Below are positions 1 to 12,440 of a DNA stretch of 64,000 nt, piece after piece. A program made the translations under genes and the position numbers. The DNA is from Arachis hypogaea (lineage: Eukaryota; Streptophyta; Magnoliopsida; Fabales; Fabaceae). Positions within the stretch are counted from its first letter, which is position 1. Each line of letters begins with the position of its first letter. The notes under the pieces were generated by a model. It was given only the letters and a program-made list of their open reading frames with translations. It was not told the origin of the DNA and did no database searches. The stretch is taken from the NCBI RefSeq assembly GCF_003086295.3, contig NC_092052.1, positions 14,662,346 through 14,726,345 of the forward strand, written 5' to 3'.

Positions 1-1315
1 TGGAAATTATATATTTTTGGGTTTTTGAAATAAGAAACAAGTAATTTACATGGCAAGAAAGATAAATTAATAATTATAAAAATCTCTTGCAAGGTACGAG
101 CATTGGAAATTCTATCCTAGTTATCCTTATCAGGTGTGATGAGAATTGTTATTGCTCCCACTTAGTTAACCCTTACTAAATAAAGGAAATTCAAGTGGAC
201 TAATTAATTTGATCCTCAAGTCCTAGTCAACTCCTATGGAAAGACTAGCTTTAGAGGGATTCAAATCAATCAGCAATCCCAATTTCTAATCAACAGCTGA
301 GTTTGATAACTCAAGTGTCACCAATTACTCAACCAAAGCAAAGGAGAAAAATCTAAATTATTTATATCATAAATAGAAGAAAACAATCATTAATCTGAAA
401 TACCTCAAAATATATTAAATAGAACATTCAAATCTTAACATGAAAAAGTTCATAAGCCAAATTGAAAAGATAAATAACAATTAAAGTAATAGAATAAATA
501 AAACTAGAAAATAAATTAAAGGAATATTGAACCTGTAATTGAAGTAATAACCATAAAATAAAAGAAATCCTAATTCTAAAACCTAAGAGAGAGGAGAGAG
601 CCTCTCTCTCTAAAAACTACATCTAAAACCTAAAATTATGTATTATGAATGTTGTATCTATTGTTCAATGAATGGATTGATTTCCCCACTTTATAGCCTC
701 TAATCTGTGTTTTCTGGGCCGAAAACTAGGTCAAAAACAGCCCAGAAATCGTCCTTAGTGATTTCTGGTACGTACAGGTCGCTGCAGAGTCACGCGGAAG
801 CGTCATCCACGCGTTAGCGTGGATTGCGTTTTTGCCAGGTCACGCATCAACGTAATCCACGCGTTCGCATCACCTGGCTTCGAGACAGCTATAAAAAATT
901 ATATATCGTTGCAAAGCCCCGGATGTTAGCTTTTCAACGCAACTGGAACTGCGTCATTTGGATCTCTGTAGCTCAAGTTATGGTTGATTTAGTATCAAGA
1001 GGTCAGGCTGGACAGCTTTAGCAGTTCCTTCAGTTTCTTGTATTCTTTCCACTTTTGCTTGCTTCCTTTTCATCCTCTAAGTCATTCTTGCCCTGTAATC
1101 CCTGAAAACACTTAACACACATATCATGGCATCGAATGGTAATACGAGAGGATTAATAATTAGTAAATTTAAGACCAAAGAAGCATGTTTTCAATCGTAG
1201 CACAAAATTAGGAAGGAAAATGTAAAGCCATGCATTTTGTATGGATAAGTGTATGAAAGATTGATAAAATCCACTCAATTGAGCATAAGATAAACCATAA
1301 AATAGTGATTTATCA
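1..1315 (-). mobile_element. Truncated reversed LTR of a gypsy-like retrotransposon
   Basis: This is a diverged relative of the solo LTRs at 4456-6054 and 17238-18835, in the same reversed orientation. Shared landmarks in the same order are the CTCTCTCTCT tract near 600, the 'aagcccc..gatgttagctt' block near 915, the 'tcatttggacctctgtagctcaagtt' type block near 955, and the terminal 'gataaacca..tttatca' near 1290-1315, where the LTR ends (TGATAAA on the minus strand). The left end is cut by the window. It has no coding capacity; short ORFs in it are shadows. Confidence 0.7.
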
Positions 1316-2485
1316 ATAAACATAACTCATAGCTTCATCAATACTTCTAATATTCACCTACAATTATCAATTCATAATAATAGAAATAAAGTGTTAAATA
1401 TTAACCCCTGAAACTTATCACGTAAGACCTGTATAGGGAAGGATCACCATATAAAAAAGAATGAAACATGTAATTTTAAGACAAAAAATTTGACCACATT
1501 TGGTCTTGAATGAAAAAGATAATTCCAGATATTTTGTTCCAATAACCCCTTTTGGTGGGAGTTCAAAAGTTGCAAATGCTAGAATATGTGACCTGTAAGA
1601 ATTAATGACAAAAATGGTTAAAGAAAACGTACAATTAAAAGAATTTTAGAAGGAAAACCATTTTTTTCATTTTAAAGCAATTTTAAAAATATATTTTTAG
1701 AAATGGCTCAAGATAAATTTTCACCATTCTGTAAATAAACGGAACAAAAGCGAAACTCTTGCTACCAAAACACTTATGTAAGACTCCCATTTTTCATCTA
1801 CACCTTTGCCATAGAGCTTTATTTTGTGATAATTTGATTTTTTAAATTCTTTATTTTAAATGTTCAATTTCCTTTGTCTCAGATTGACCAAAAACAAAGT
1901 CGAATTCCATGACCGGAATTTTTACCCGATATGCGAGACTTTCAATCCACCATTCACTACTTCAATGCCAGTCCCAAAATGCAATGCAGTTACCTGTGCA
2001 AATCCCTCCCCTACTTGCTATGCCGGGATTTTTCCGAAAGCCACACTTGATTCAGGGTAACAACCGTTGTCATAGATTCTCCACTTTTAGAAGCAGACAA
2101 CAAAACTGCGATGTCGCTTCTCCATTTTACAAGGAAACTTGTCAGAATGCTAAAGAAAAATTAGTTCCATTAGATCAATTTCCAATTACAAATGCTAGTA
2201 TATACAACAAACTTTATTTTTTTTATACAAAATGTATATTCCTTTCCCATTGCACGTTGTCATATTTTCATTGAATTTAAACTAGAGTCTTATATGTACT
2301 TAATAATATTTCATATATTGTTCATTCTTAAAAATTACAATGGTAATATTTCAGATAAAACTAACATTTTTAAACAAATCTATGGTGCCTCATTATCTAT
2401 ATCTTTGCTTAATTTTTCACTAAAATTATTGTAAGTCTCGACTAAACAAATCACACATAATTATGATAGGAGGTTGCATGCAGAG
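1316..2485. other. AT-rich interval between repeats, possible interrupted host gene
   Basis: This stretch separates the left LTR fragment from the 2486 LTR. It is AT-rich apart from 1880-2190, which has mixed composition and could be an exon (separate entry). 2190-2480 looks intronic. The five bases before 2486 (cagag) resemble the five after the LTR at 4027 (caggg), so this is probably the original left flank of the gypsy insertion. Confidence 0.4.
1984..2196 (+). CDS. Possible first exon of an unidentified nuclear gene
   Basis: From the ATG at 1984 a frame runs about 70 codons. It starts MQLPVQIPPLLAMPGFFRKP and continues with Ser, Thr, Arg and Gln-rich sequence lacking acidic residues near the N terminus, a composition that would suit an organelle transit peptide. 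Base composition is clearly different from the AT-rich surroundings. A GT at about 2195 could be a splice donor. The 2486 retroelement would then lie in the following intron. I do not recognise the protein and found no matching downstream exon, so a chance ORF or broken gene is possible. Confidence 0.22.
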
Positions 2486-4027
2486 TGATGAGCGGATAAT
2501 TTATACGCTTTTTGGCATTGTTTTTAGTATGTTTTTAGTATGTTTTAGTTAGTTTTTATTATATTTTTATTAGTTTTTATTCAAAAATCACATTTCTGGA
2601 CTTTACTATGAGTTTATATGTTTTTCTGTGATTTCAGATATTTTCTGGCTGAAATTGAGGGACCTGAGCAAAAATCTGATTCAGAGGCTGAAAAAGGACT
2701 GCAGATGCTATTGGATTCTGACCTCCCTGCACTCGAAGTGGATTTTCTGGAGCTACAGAAGCCCAATTGGAGCGCTCTTAATTGCCTTGGAAAGTAGACA
2801 TCCTGGGCTTTCCAGCAATATATAATAGTCCATACTTTCCACTAAATTTGATGGCCCAAACCGGTGTTCCAAGTCAGCATAGAAATTATGGCGTCAAAAC
2901 GCCAGAACTAGCATGAAAGCTGGAGTTAAATGCCCAAACTGGCACAAAAGTTGGCGTTTAACTCCAAGAAAGGTCTCTACACGTAAAAGCTTCAATGCTC
3001 AGTCCAAGCACACACCAAGTGGGCCCCAGAAGTGGATTTCTACACTAACTATTCTAGCTTACTCATTTTCTGTAACCCTAGGTCACTAGTTTACTATAAA
3101 ACTACTTTTAGTGATTCATCTTGTACCTCATGACACTCTACACATTTCATATTGTATCTTCTATGGCATGAGTCTCTGAACCCCATTGTTGGGGGTGAGG
3201 AGCTCTGCTGTGTTTTGATGAATTAATGCAATTACTACTGTTTTCCATTTTATCACGTTTGCTTCTATTCTAAGATATTCATTCGCACTTCAACCTGATG
3301 AATGTGATGATCCGTGACACTCACCATCATTCTCACCTATGAACGCGTGCCTGACAACCACTTCCATTCTACATGCAATCAAGCTTGAATGTGTATCTCT
3401 TGGGTTTCTAATCTAAGATTAGAACCTTCGTGGTATAGGCTAGAATTATTGGCGGCCATTTCTGAGGTCCAGAAAGTCTAAACCTTGTCTATGGTATTCT
3501 GAGTAGAATCTGGGAAGGGATAACTGTGACGAGTTTCAAACTCGCGAGTGTTGGGCGTGTGATAGACGCAAAAGGATCAACGGATCCTATTCCAACATGA
3601 TCGAGAACCGACAGATGATTAGTCGTGTGGTGACAGCACATTTGGAACATTTTTACTGAGAGGACGGGAAGTAGCCATTGACAACGGTGATGCCCAACAT
3701 AAAGCTTTCCATGGAAGGAGCCTTGCGTGTGTGAAGAAGAAGATAGTAGGAAAGCAGAGATTCAGGGGACAGAGCATCTCCAAAACCTCAACCTATTCTC
3801 CATTACTGCATAACAAGTAATTATTTCATGTTCTTCTACTTTTTACAATTAAATCTGAGAATTATTGATATCCTGACTAAGAGTTACAAGATAACCATAG
3901 CTTGCTTCAAGCCGACAATCTCTGTGGGATCGACCCTTACTCATGTAAGGTATTACTTGGACGACCCAGTGCACTTACTGGTTAGTTGTGCGGAATTGTA
4001 AAAGTGTGATTGTAATTTCATGCACCA
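2486..4027 (+). repeat. Left LTR (TGATGAGCGG..TGCACCA) of Athila-like Ty3-gypsy element
   Basis: It begins TGATGAGCGGATAATTTATA and ends near TGCACCA. It matches 15275-16807 almost base for base, apart from scattered substitutions and a ~12-bp indel near 2568. It carries the TGGCGTcaaaACGCCA palindrome (2889-2904) found repeatedly in the element's interior. The flanks cagag (2481-2485) and caggg (4028-4032) look like a mutated 5-bp target duplication. Unusually, it is followed by non-element DNA that is also found after the right LTR, rather than by a primer-binding site and leader. Confidence 0.8.
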
Positions 4028-4455
4028 CAGGGGAAGGGTGTGATACTAACTCATATTATAGAAATGGCTCTATCTTGTGATTTTTCATTGGTGGCAGTTA
4101 GGGTGCCTCATTTAACTTGCATTAACATCATTATCAATGGAACCTATGTTTTTTGGGATAGTTTTTTTTCTCTTTTCTGTACTCAGTTGAGCTGAACTTT
4201 GGTTGGTTCTTAGATTATGATATTCATTGATATGATTTTCTTTTTCTCATGACATATTAATTGGAATTTAAAATGTATAATCTTCATTTGCAAACAAATA
4301 ATAAAAGGAAAAATATACTGTAGTTATCTTCTTGTACTTGATTCTTCCAATATCAATGTTGTCCACAATTTTCTTTCCTTGTATTTTCTCTTATTCCTTT
4401 ATTTCCTTTATATTTAACTTTGATCTGTATATCGTCAATAAAAAAATTGGAAGTT
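4028..4455. repeat. Host-derived flank, copy 1 (duplicated at 16808-17237)
   Basis: Non-coding AT-rich DNA present again with few differences at 16808-17237, immediately after the other LTR. It is not part of the LTR consensus I recognise and is interrupted at 4456 by a reversed solo LTR. It probably represents the original right flank of the gypsy insertion. Confidence 0.65.
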
Positions 4456-6054
4456 AGATGCTCGGTTTCTTGTATAGTTTAGAATTTCACAAATGAAATC
4501 TCGTTGCAAGTATAGTTCTAAAACAACAAAGAATCCTCACATGAAAAAATATTGGTTGTCACAAGTACAAATCCCAATAAGAATTAACCGAAGTATTTAA
4601 ACCTCGGGTCGTCTCACAAGGAATTGTAATGAAGTGGTCAATTATTGGCTATGAAGATGCAAGGGGGTTTGATTGATAAAAAGGGCAAGAAAAATAAATG
4701 ACAAGAAAAGTAAAGAGAGCAATTAAAGAAAACAATTAATAAAGAGAGACATTCATGGCAAGGATTGAGATCATAGACTTTCCATCCTAGTCACTAATAA
4801 CAATAATTAACAAGAATTTATCTCATTACGTCATCTCCAATGTTGGAAGAAGGTGTAAGTTATCTTCCATGAAAGAAAGTCAAACAAGACTAGTTAATCT
4901 CAATCTAAAAATCCCAATCAACTCACTAATGGAATTAGCAAGAGATTAGAGTCAATGAAAATCATATTAACTAACAACTCTAGATCATCAACATGAGTTG
5001 GGTCTTAGTGACTCAAGTTCACCTAATTTTTCTTTCCAAACCAAGAATGCTCAAAATCTACTCTAACATCCAACCAAGCATTTTATCAAACACTTGGAAG
5101 GCATAAAAGGAAAGCATAGTAAAAGTGCAAGAAATATAAATCTACCAACTACTAATTGCAAGGAAAGTAAAATCACAACTCAAATTAACAATAAAAGAAC
5201 ATCAAATATCAAATTTCATTAAAAGAAATCCAAATCCAACATGAGTGCATGAACATAAAAGAGGCATAAAAGTAAAATTAACATCACAAACTAAGAGGAT
5301 TAGAGTGTAGAAACAAGAAATTATAAAGGAAATAAGATGAAATCAAGTAATCAAATTTAGATTCAAGAGAAATTAACCTAATCCTAACCTAATTCTAGAG
5401 AGAAGGGGGAGCTTCTCTCTCTAGAAAACTAACTAAAGGCTCATCATGACTAACTAAGTGCTCTCCCCTTGCCCAAACTTGAATTCTGCATGAAATAGCA
5501 TCAGAAATGAGTTGGATTAGGCCCAAAATGCTCTAGAAATCGCTGGCCACGAGTTGCTTTTAATGAGTCACGTGCAGCAACCCACGTATACGTGTGATGC
5601 ACACGTACGCATCCTTAAACGCCAAGCAACTATGGCAAATTTTATATCATTTTGAAGCCCCAGATGTTATCTTTCCAACACAACTAGAACCGCCTCATTT
5701 GGACCTCTGTAGCTCAAGTTATGATCGATTGAGTGCGAAGAGGTCCGGGTTGACAACTTTGCAGTTCCTTCATTTCTTCATGAGTTCTCCCACTTTGCAT
5801 GATTTTCCTTTATTCCTTCAATCCAATATTTGCTCTCTAAACCTGAAATCACTTAACAAACATATCAAGGCATCAAATGGAATTAAAGTGAATTAAATTT
5901 AGCTATTTTAAGGCCTAAAAAGCACGTTTTCACACTTAAACACAAATTTAGGGAGGATTACAAAACCATGCTATTTCATTGAATAAATGTGAGAAAAGTT
6001 GATAAAATCCCCCCAAAATAAGCACAAGATAAACCACAAAATTAGAGTTTATCA
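4456..6054 (-). mobile_element. Reversed solo LTR, copy 1
   Basis: About 1.6 kb, reversed: the minus strand starts TGATAAACTC and ends near CCGAGCATC(T). It is flanked by aagtt (4451-4455) and aagtg (6055-6059), a decayed version of the perfect aagtg/aagtg duplication around the second copy at 17238-18835. No internal domain or partner LTR is adjacent, so it is a solo LTR. The 100-codon ORF at 5594 is incidental. Confidence 0.75.
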
Positions 6055-6238
6055 AAGTGTAGGTAATATTTTCTTCTTTTTGGTTTCCATGTTCTATAAT
6101 CTTCAAGAGAGCTGAAAGGTTGGGCATTTCTAAAATTTCAGAACAAAAAAAAAATCTTTCTACTAAGTGCTAACTATAATGGTTCACGATTCATATATGA
6201 TTCAAGGATGTCCTCTATGACTTTTGTTCTATATAAAT
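6055..6238. repeat. Host-derived flank after solo LTR, copy 1; ends at a duplication junction
   Basis: Matches 18836-19016 closely. Similarity ends abruptly after 'ttctatataaat' at 6238. From 6239 onward the sequence is gypsy internal leader, whereas after 19016 it is unrelated DNA, so 6238/6239 is a rearrangement breakpoint. Confidence 0.65.
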
Positions 6239-7136
6239 CTTTCAATTGCATGCTTTTATTTTCTTTTAATTTTTCGAATTTGCATGTTCTTAGTTCTTTC
6301 TTGATCTTTAAAAATTCTAAGTTTGGTGTCTTCTTTGTGTTTTCCTTTAAATTTTCGAAAATGTGTGCTTGATTTTCTAAAAATTTTAAGTTTGGTGAAT
6401 TTTGTGCTTTTATTTACTTAAGAATTTTTCAAAAATTTGTTCTTGGTGTTCATCTTGATCTTCAAAGTGTTCTTGGTGTTCATCTTGACATTCAAAGTTT
6501 TCTTGTTTGTTCTCTTTGTTTTGATCTAAAATTTCTAAGTTCAGTGTCATTTTGTTGTTTTTCTCTTTCCTCATTAAAATTCAAAAATAAAAAAATATCT
6601 TTTCCTTATTTTACTCATAAATTTCGAAATTTTGCATTAAATTAGTCAAAGATTTTCAAAATCATATCTTTTTTTTTTAGTCAAGTCAAAATTCTAATTT
6701 CAAAAATTGATCCTTTCAAATCTTTTTCAAAAATCAAATCTTTTTAATTTCTTCAATCATATCTTTTCAATCATATCTTCTCAATCATATCTTTTTCAAA
6801 ATAATTTTCAATCATATCTTTCTAATTGCTAATTCCAAAATCTTTTTAATCAATTAATTAATTTAGTTTTCAATTTGCTTTTATTTTCTTCTAATTTTCG
6901 AAAGTTCTATTTTATCTTCCATTTATTTTGTTTTATTTTTTTTCGGTTACTTTTAATTAAATCAAAATAATTTTTTTTAAATATAATTTATTTGCAATCC
7001 ACATCATCTCCCTTTCTCCATCATGGACATAAGTGGAAATGAATAGTCCAGAAGGACTCTGGGGTCATATGCTAAACCCATTACAGCTGTATATGGGAGT
7101 AGCATATGTATACCTCCCATCAAAGCAAGCAGTTTT
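6239..7136 (+). other. Gypsy internal leader (5' part missing)
   Basis: T-rich, AT-rich untranslated leader of the Athila-like element, with repeated 'atcatatctttt' runs and the motif AAGTTTGGTG near 6311 and 6390, which recurs upstream of ORF3 and next to the right LTR. No tRNA-complementary primer-binding site adjoins the left junction, so the start of the leader was lost in the rearrangement at 6238. Confidence 0.6.
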
Positions 7137-7930
7137 GAGCTAAATCCTCAGCTCATTATCATGGTACAACAAAATTGCCAGTATTCCGGTCTTTCACAAG
7201 AAGAACCTACTGAGTTTCTGGCACAGTTCTTACAAATTGCTGACACAGTACGTGATAAAGAAGTGGATCAGGATGTCTACAGATTATTACTGTTTCCATT
7301 TGCTGTAAAAGATCAAGCTAAGAGGTGGTTAAATAACCAACCCACAGCAAGCATAAAAACATGGAGACAGTTATCAGACAAATTCCTGAATCAATTCTAC
7401 CCTCCAAAAAGGATGACACGGCTGAAGCTGGACATCCAAGGCTTTAAACAAGAGGATTATGAATCCCTTTATAATGCCTGGGAGAGGTACAGAGGGATGC
7501 TAAGGAAATGCCCCTCTGAAATATTTTCAGAGTGGGTACAGTTAGACATCTTCTACTATGGGCTTACAGAAAGAGCTCAAATGTCTCTAGACCACTCAGC
7601 TGGTTGATCTATACACATGAGAAAGACGATTGAAGAATCTCAAGAACTCATAGATACGGTTGCTAGAAATCAACATCTGTACTCAAGCAGTGAGTCCTTT
7701 ATAAAAAAAAGAGGCTAGGACAGTAACTACTGATCCTAATCCTCAAGAACATATTGTTGAACTTAATCAGCAATTACTCCTTATGACAAAACAATTAGCA
7801 GAATTTAAAGAGATGCTCCAAGACACTAAAAATGCTAACAAGAATATGGAAGCACAATTGAATCAGACAAGACAGTAGCTATCTAAACAGATAACAGAAG
7901 AATGCCAAGCTGTCCAACTAAGGAGCGGGA
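7137..7930 (+). pseudogene. gag of Athila-like Ty3-gypsy element, degenerate
   Basis: The frame entering at about 7137 encodes a retrotransposon Gag capsid-type domain (Retrotrans_gag): FPFAVKDQAKRWL, then LSDKFLNQFYPPKRM, then WERYRGMLRKCP and IFYYGLTERAQ. This is the usual helical core of plant gypsy Gag. Lesions visible directly are an in-frame TGA at 7605-7607, a frame slip in the A-run near 7708, and a TAG at 7876-7878. The following stretch runs into CQAVQLRSGKTL, the usual Gag-protease linker of this lineage. The product would have formed the cytoplasmic virus-like particle; this copy cannot make it intact. Confidence 0.85.
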
Positions 7931-7935
7931 AGACA

Positions 7936-10900
7936 TTGAATAATTCAGCTCAAAGTAGCAAAAAGCCAAGAAAGGAACAAATGAAAGAGGATGACCAAAC
8001 CACTGCCCAAAATCCCTCTGAGGACAGTAAGAGCTCAGAGAGGAATAATTCTGGCGTTCAAACGCCAGAAAAGGGAGGAAAGCTGGCGTTGAACGCCCAT
8101 TCCTTGCCCAGTTCTGGCGTTCAAACGCCAGAAAAGGGTGGGAAGCTGGCGTTAAACGCCCATCCAGCACCCAATCCTGGCGTTCAAACGCCAATGAGGG
8201 ATCAGACACCTGCAAGTGCTGATAGTAACCCCTCTAAGAAGGCTTCTCTAACCACCTCTGTAGGGAATAAACCTGCAGCAACTAAGGTTGAAGAATATAA
8301 AGCCAAGATGCCTTATCCTCAGAAACTTCGCCAAGCGGAGCAGGATAAACAATTTGCCCGTTTTGCAGACTATCTCAGGACTCTTGAGATAAAGATCCTG
8401 TTTGCAGAGGCACTTGAGCAAATACCCTCTTATGCTAAGTTCATGAAAGAGATCTTAAGTCATAAGAAGGATTGGAGAGAAACTGAAAAGGTGTTTCTCA
8501 CTGAAGAATGCAGTGCAGTCATTCTGAAAAGCTTACTAGAGAAGCTTCAAGATCCAGGAAGCTTTATGATACCGTGCATATTAGAGTGTACTTGTACCAA
8601 GACAGCTCTATGTGACCTTGGAGCAAGTATCAACCTAATACCTGCATCCACCATCAGAAAGCTTGGCTTGACTGAAGAGGTCAAACCAACCCAGATATGT
8701 CTTCAACTTGCTGATGGCTCCATTAAATACCCATCAGGAATAATTGAGGACATGATTGTCAAGGTTGGGCCATTTGCCTTTCCCACTGACTTTGTAGTGT
8801 TGGAAATGGAGGAGCACAAGAGTGCAACTCTCATCCTAGGAAGACCCTTCCTAGCAACTGGACGAACCCTCATTGATGTACAAAAAGGGGAAGTGACCTT
8901 GAGAGTCAATGAGGATGAGTTCAAGTTAAATGCTGTCAAAGCTATGCAGCATCCAGACACATCAAATGACTGCATGAGTGCTGATATTATTGACTCTTTG
9001 GTGGAAGAGATTAATATGACTGAAAGTCTTGAATCAGAGCTAGAGGACATCTTTAAAGATGTTCAGCCTGATCTGGAGGAATCAGATGAAATAAAAGAAC
9101 CTTTGAAAATTCCTCAGGAAGAGGATAAGCCTCCTAAACCCGAGCTCAAACCACTACCACCATCCCTGAAATATACATTTCTGGGAGAAGGTGACACTTT
9201 TCCAGTGATCATAAGCTCTGCTTTAAATCCACAAGAAGAGAAAGCACTAATTCAAGTGCTAAAGACACATAAGACAGCTCTTGGGTGGTTCATAAGTGAT
9301 CTTAAAGGCATTAGCCCAGTAAGATGCATGCACAAAATCCTATTGGAGGATGATGCTAAGCCAATGGTTCAACCACAGAGGCGGCTAAATCCAGCCATGA
9401 AGGAGGTGGTGCAGAAAGAGGTCACTAAGTTACTAGAGGCTGGGATTATTTATCCTATTTATGATAGCTCCTGGGTAAGCCCTGTCCAAGTTGTACCCAA
9501 AAAGGGAGGCATGACAGTGGTTCACAATGAAAAGAATGAACTGGTTCCTACAAGAACAGTTACAGGGTGGCGTATGTGTATTGACTACAGAAGGCTCAAT
9601 ACAGCCACCGGAAAGAATCATTTTCCTTTACCATTCATAGACCAAATGCTAGAGAGACTAGCAGGTCATGACTATTACTGCTTTTTGGATGGCTATTCAG
9701 GCTACAACCAAATTGCAGTAGATCCTCAGGATCAAGAGAAAACAGCATTCACATGTCCATCTGGAGTATTTGTATACAGAAGGATGCCTTTTGGTCTGTG
9801 CAATGCACCTGCAACCTTTCAGAGATGCATGCTCTCTATTTGCTTTGATATGGTGAAAAAATTTATGGAAGTCTTCATGGATGACTTCTCAGTATTTGGA
9901 GACTCATTCAGCTCCTGTCTTGATCATCTAGCACTTGTTCTGAAAAGGTGCCAAGAGACTAACCTGGTTTTAAACTGAGAAAAATGTCACTTTATGGTGA
10001 TTGAAGGAATCGTCCTTGGGCATAAAATTTCGAACAAAGGGATAGAGGTGGATCAAGCTAAGGTAGAGGTAATTGAAAAATTACCACCACATGCCAATGT
10101 AAAAGCAATTAGAAGCTTTCTAGGACATGCAGGATTCTACAGGAGGTTTATAAAGAATTTTTCAAAAATTGTAAAACCTCTGAGCAATCTGCTAGCTGCT
10201 GACACGCCATTTGTGTTTGACATAGAGTGTCTGCAGGCGTTTGAAACCCTGAAAGCTAAGCTGGTCACAGCACCAGTCATCTCTGCACCAAACTGGACAT
10301 TACCATTCGAACTAATGTGTGATGCCAGTGACCATGCCATTGGTGCAGTGTTGGGACAGAGGCATAACAAGCTTCTGCATGTCATTTACTATGCTAGCCG
10401 TGTTTTAAATGATGCACAGAAGAATTACATAACCACAAAAAAAGAGTTACTTGCAGTGGTTTATGCCATTGACAAGTTTAGATCCAATTTAGTAGGTTCA
10501 AAGGTAATTGTGTATACTGACCATGCTGCTCTTAAATACCTACTCACAAAGCAGGATTCAAAACCCAGGCTCATAAGATGGGTGTTACTTCTGCAAGAGT
10601 TTGATATAGAAATAAAAGACAGAAAAGGGACAGAGAACCAGGTAGCTGATCACCTGTCCCGGATAGAACCAGTAGCAGGGGCGTCCCTCCCTCCTACTTA
10701 GATCTCTGAAACCTTTCCGGATGAGCAACTTTTCGCCATTCAAGAAACACCATGGTTTGTAGATATTGTGAACTATAAAGCTGTGAGGTTCATACCCAAA
10801 GAGTACAGCAGGGTGCAAATGAAAAAACTAATTTCAGATGCAAAGTACTACTTATGGGACGAATCATATCTCTTTAAGAGATGTGCAGACGGAATGATCC

Positions 10901-12003
10901 GCAGATGCGTACCCAGAGAAGAGGCACAGAAGATCCTATGGCACTGCCATGGATCACAGTATGGAGGATATTTCGGAGGTGAGCGAACAGCCACTAAGGT
11001 CCTCCAATGTGGCTTCTACTGGCCTACTCTCTATAGAGATGCCCAAGAGTTTGTGCGTAACTGTGACAGTTGCCAAAGAGCTGGCAACTTGCCTCATGGT
11101 TATACCATGCCTCAACAAGGGATCTTAAAGATTGAGCTGTTTGATGTATGGGGTATTGACTTCATGAGTTCCTTCCCACCATCATACTCAAACAGTTACA
11201 TTCTGGTGGTAGTAGACTATGTATCTAAATGGGTAGAAGCAATTGCCACACCCACTAATGATACTAAGACCGTACTAAAATTCCTCCAGAAACATATCTT
11301 CAGCAGATTTGGCGTCCCCAGAGTACTAATCAGTGACGGGGCACTCATTTCTGCAATAAACAGCTATACTCTGCTATGGTCCGATATGGAATTAGCCACA
11401 AAGTAGCAACTCCATATCACCCACAGACAAATGGGCAGGCTGAAGTCTCTAATAGAGAACTAAAAAGAATCCTGGAACAGACTGTAGTTGCCCATAGAAA
11501 GGATTGGGCAAAAAGCTTGGATGATGCTCTATGGGCATACAGAACAGCATTTAAGACTCCTATAGGAACCTCTCCATACCAGCTTGTGTATGGCAAGGCC
11601 TGTCATCTGCCCGTGGAACTGGAACATAAGGCCTACTGGGCAACCAGATTCCTAAACCTGGATGCTAAGTTAGCTGGAGAGAAAAGATTGCTCCACCTGA
11701 ATGAGCTAGAGGAATTCAGATTCAATGCTTTTGAAAATGCAAAAATTTATAAGGAGAAAGCAAAAAAAATGGCATGACAAGAAACTGTCATCTAGAGTCT
11801 TTGAACCAGGACAGAAGGTTCTGCTATTTAACTCTAGGCTCAGACTATTCCCCGGGAAATTGAAATCCCGGAGGAGGGGACCATATGTGATCACTAGTGT
11901 ATCACCGTATGGATATGTTGAGCTTCAGGATATTGATTATGATAAAAAGTTTATTGTTAATGGACAGAGAATCAAACATTATCTTGAAAGCAATTTTGAG
12001 TAA
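7936..12003 (+). pseudogene. pol (protease-RT-RNase H-integrase) of Athila-like element, degenerate
   Basis: Domains in order: a linker with a repeated SGVQTPEKGGKLALNAH peptide (8050-8195), aspartic protease with DLGAS (near 8611), reverse transcriptase with FMDDFSVFG (near 9880), RNase H with [15 protein letters not shown] (near 10315) and TDHAALKYL, integrase zinc finger (HCHGSQYGG..CDSCQ, 10940-11075), and integrase core with GIDFMSSFP (near 11155) and [11 protein letters not shown]. There is no chromodomain. Lesions: TGA at 9976, TAG at 10699, a one-base loss near 11340 inside the integrase core, and a slip in the A-run near 11765. The order PR-RT-RH-IN fixes Ty3-gypsy. The lack of a chromodomain and the presence of a third ORF point to Athila/Tat. 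Confidence 0.9.
8050..8195 (+). repeat. Palindromic GGCGTTNAACGCC motifs inside the gag-pol linker
   Basis: Five copies of the near-palindrome (T)GGCGTTNAACGCC(A) at about 8051, 8083, 8114, 8146 and 8178. They are spaced 31-32 bases apart and translated as a 21-residue peptide repeat (GVQTPEKGGKLALNAH plus linker). The motif is the same as in the LTR and in the pol-ORF3 spacer. Confidence 0.85.
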
Positions 12004-12220
12004 GAATGCTCAAAACTGAGGCTTGAATAGAGCTCAGTTAAGGTCCAGCTAAAGACAATAAAGAAGCGCTTGCTGGGAGGCAACCCACCCATTAGCAGGT
12101 TATTTGTTTTACTTAATACTTAGAGAAGTTTAATATAAATTCTCTTCAATATTAACCATCAAAATTGAAGGAATTCACAGAGTTATAGAAAGATTCAGCG
12201 CAAAAAGCAGAGAAAAGGAG

Positions 12221-12440
12221 CTCACTGGCAAGAAAACGCCAGTAAGGAGCATTTTGGGCGTTAAACGCCAGAATTGCAGCATCCTGGGCGTTCAGAAAAA
12301 CGCCCAGTAACAAAGGATTCCTGGCGTTTAACACCAGCCAGGGTACCTGGCTGGGCGTTAAACGCCCACAATGGCCAACTTATGGGCGTTAAACGCCAGA
12401 ATGGATACCATTCTGGGCGTTTAATGCCAGAAAGACAAGG
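12221..12440 (+). repeat. Array of GGCGTTTAACGCC hairpins between pol and ORF3
   Basis: About seven copies of the palindromic motif (several perfect, such as GGGCGTTAAACGCCC) lie in roughly 210 untranslated bases, each able to form a 6-7-bp hairpin. Arm mismatches in some copies suggest decay. The spacing is irregular (25-40 bases), which with the palindromy distinguishes it from a CRISPR array. Confidence 0.85.

Noticed and set aside
2486..6238. Reading the whole 3.75-kb repeat as one very long LTR
   Set aside because: It contains a complete reversed solo LTR with its own 5-bp duplication, and the left copy joins the interior without a primer-binding site; the LTR proper ends near 4027 and 16807.
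7883..8215. Minus-strand ORF with three repeats of FLAFERQ
   Set aside because: Antisense shadow of the palindrome repeats in the gag-pol linker.
12221..12440. Regularly repeated palindromic units resembling a CRISPR array
   Set aside because: Unequal spacing, the repeats themselves are palindromes of ~14 bases, there are no distinct spacers of constant length, and the context is a plant retroelement.
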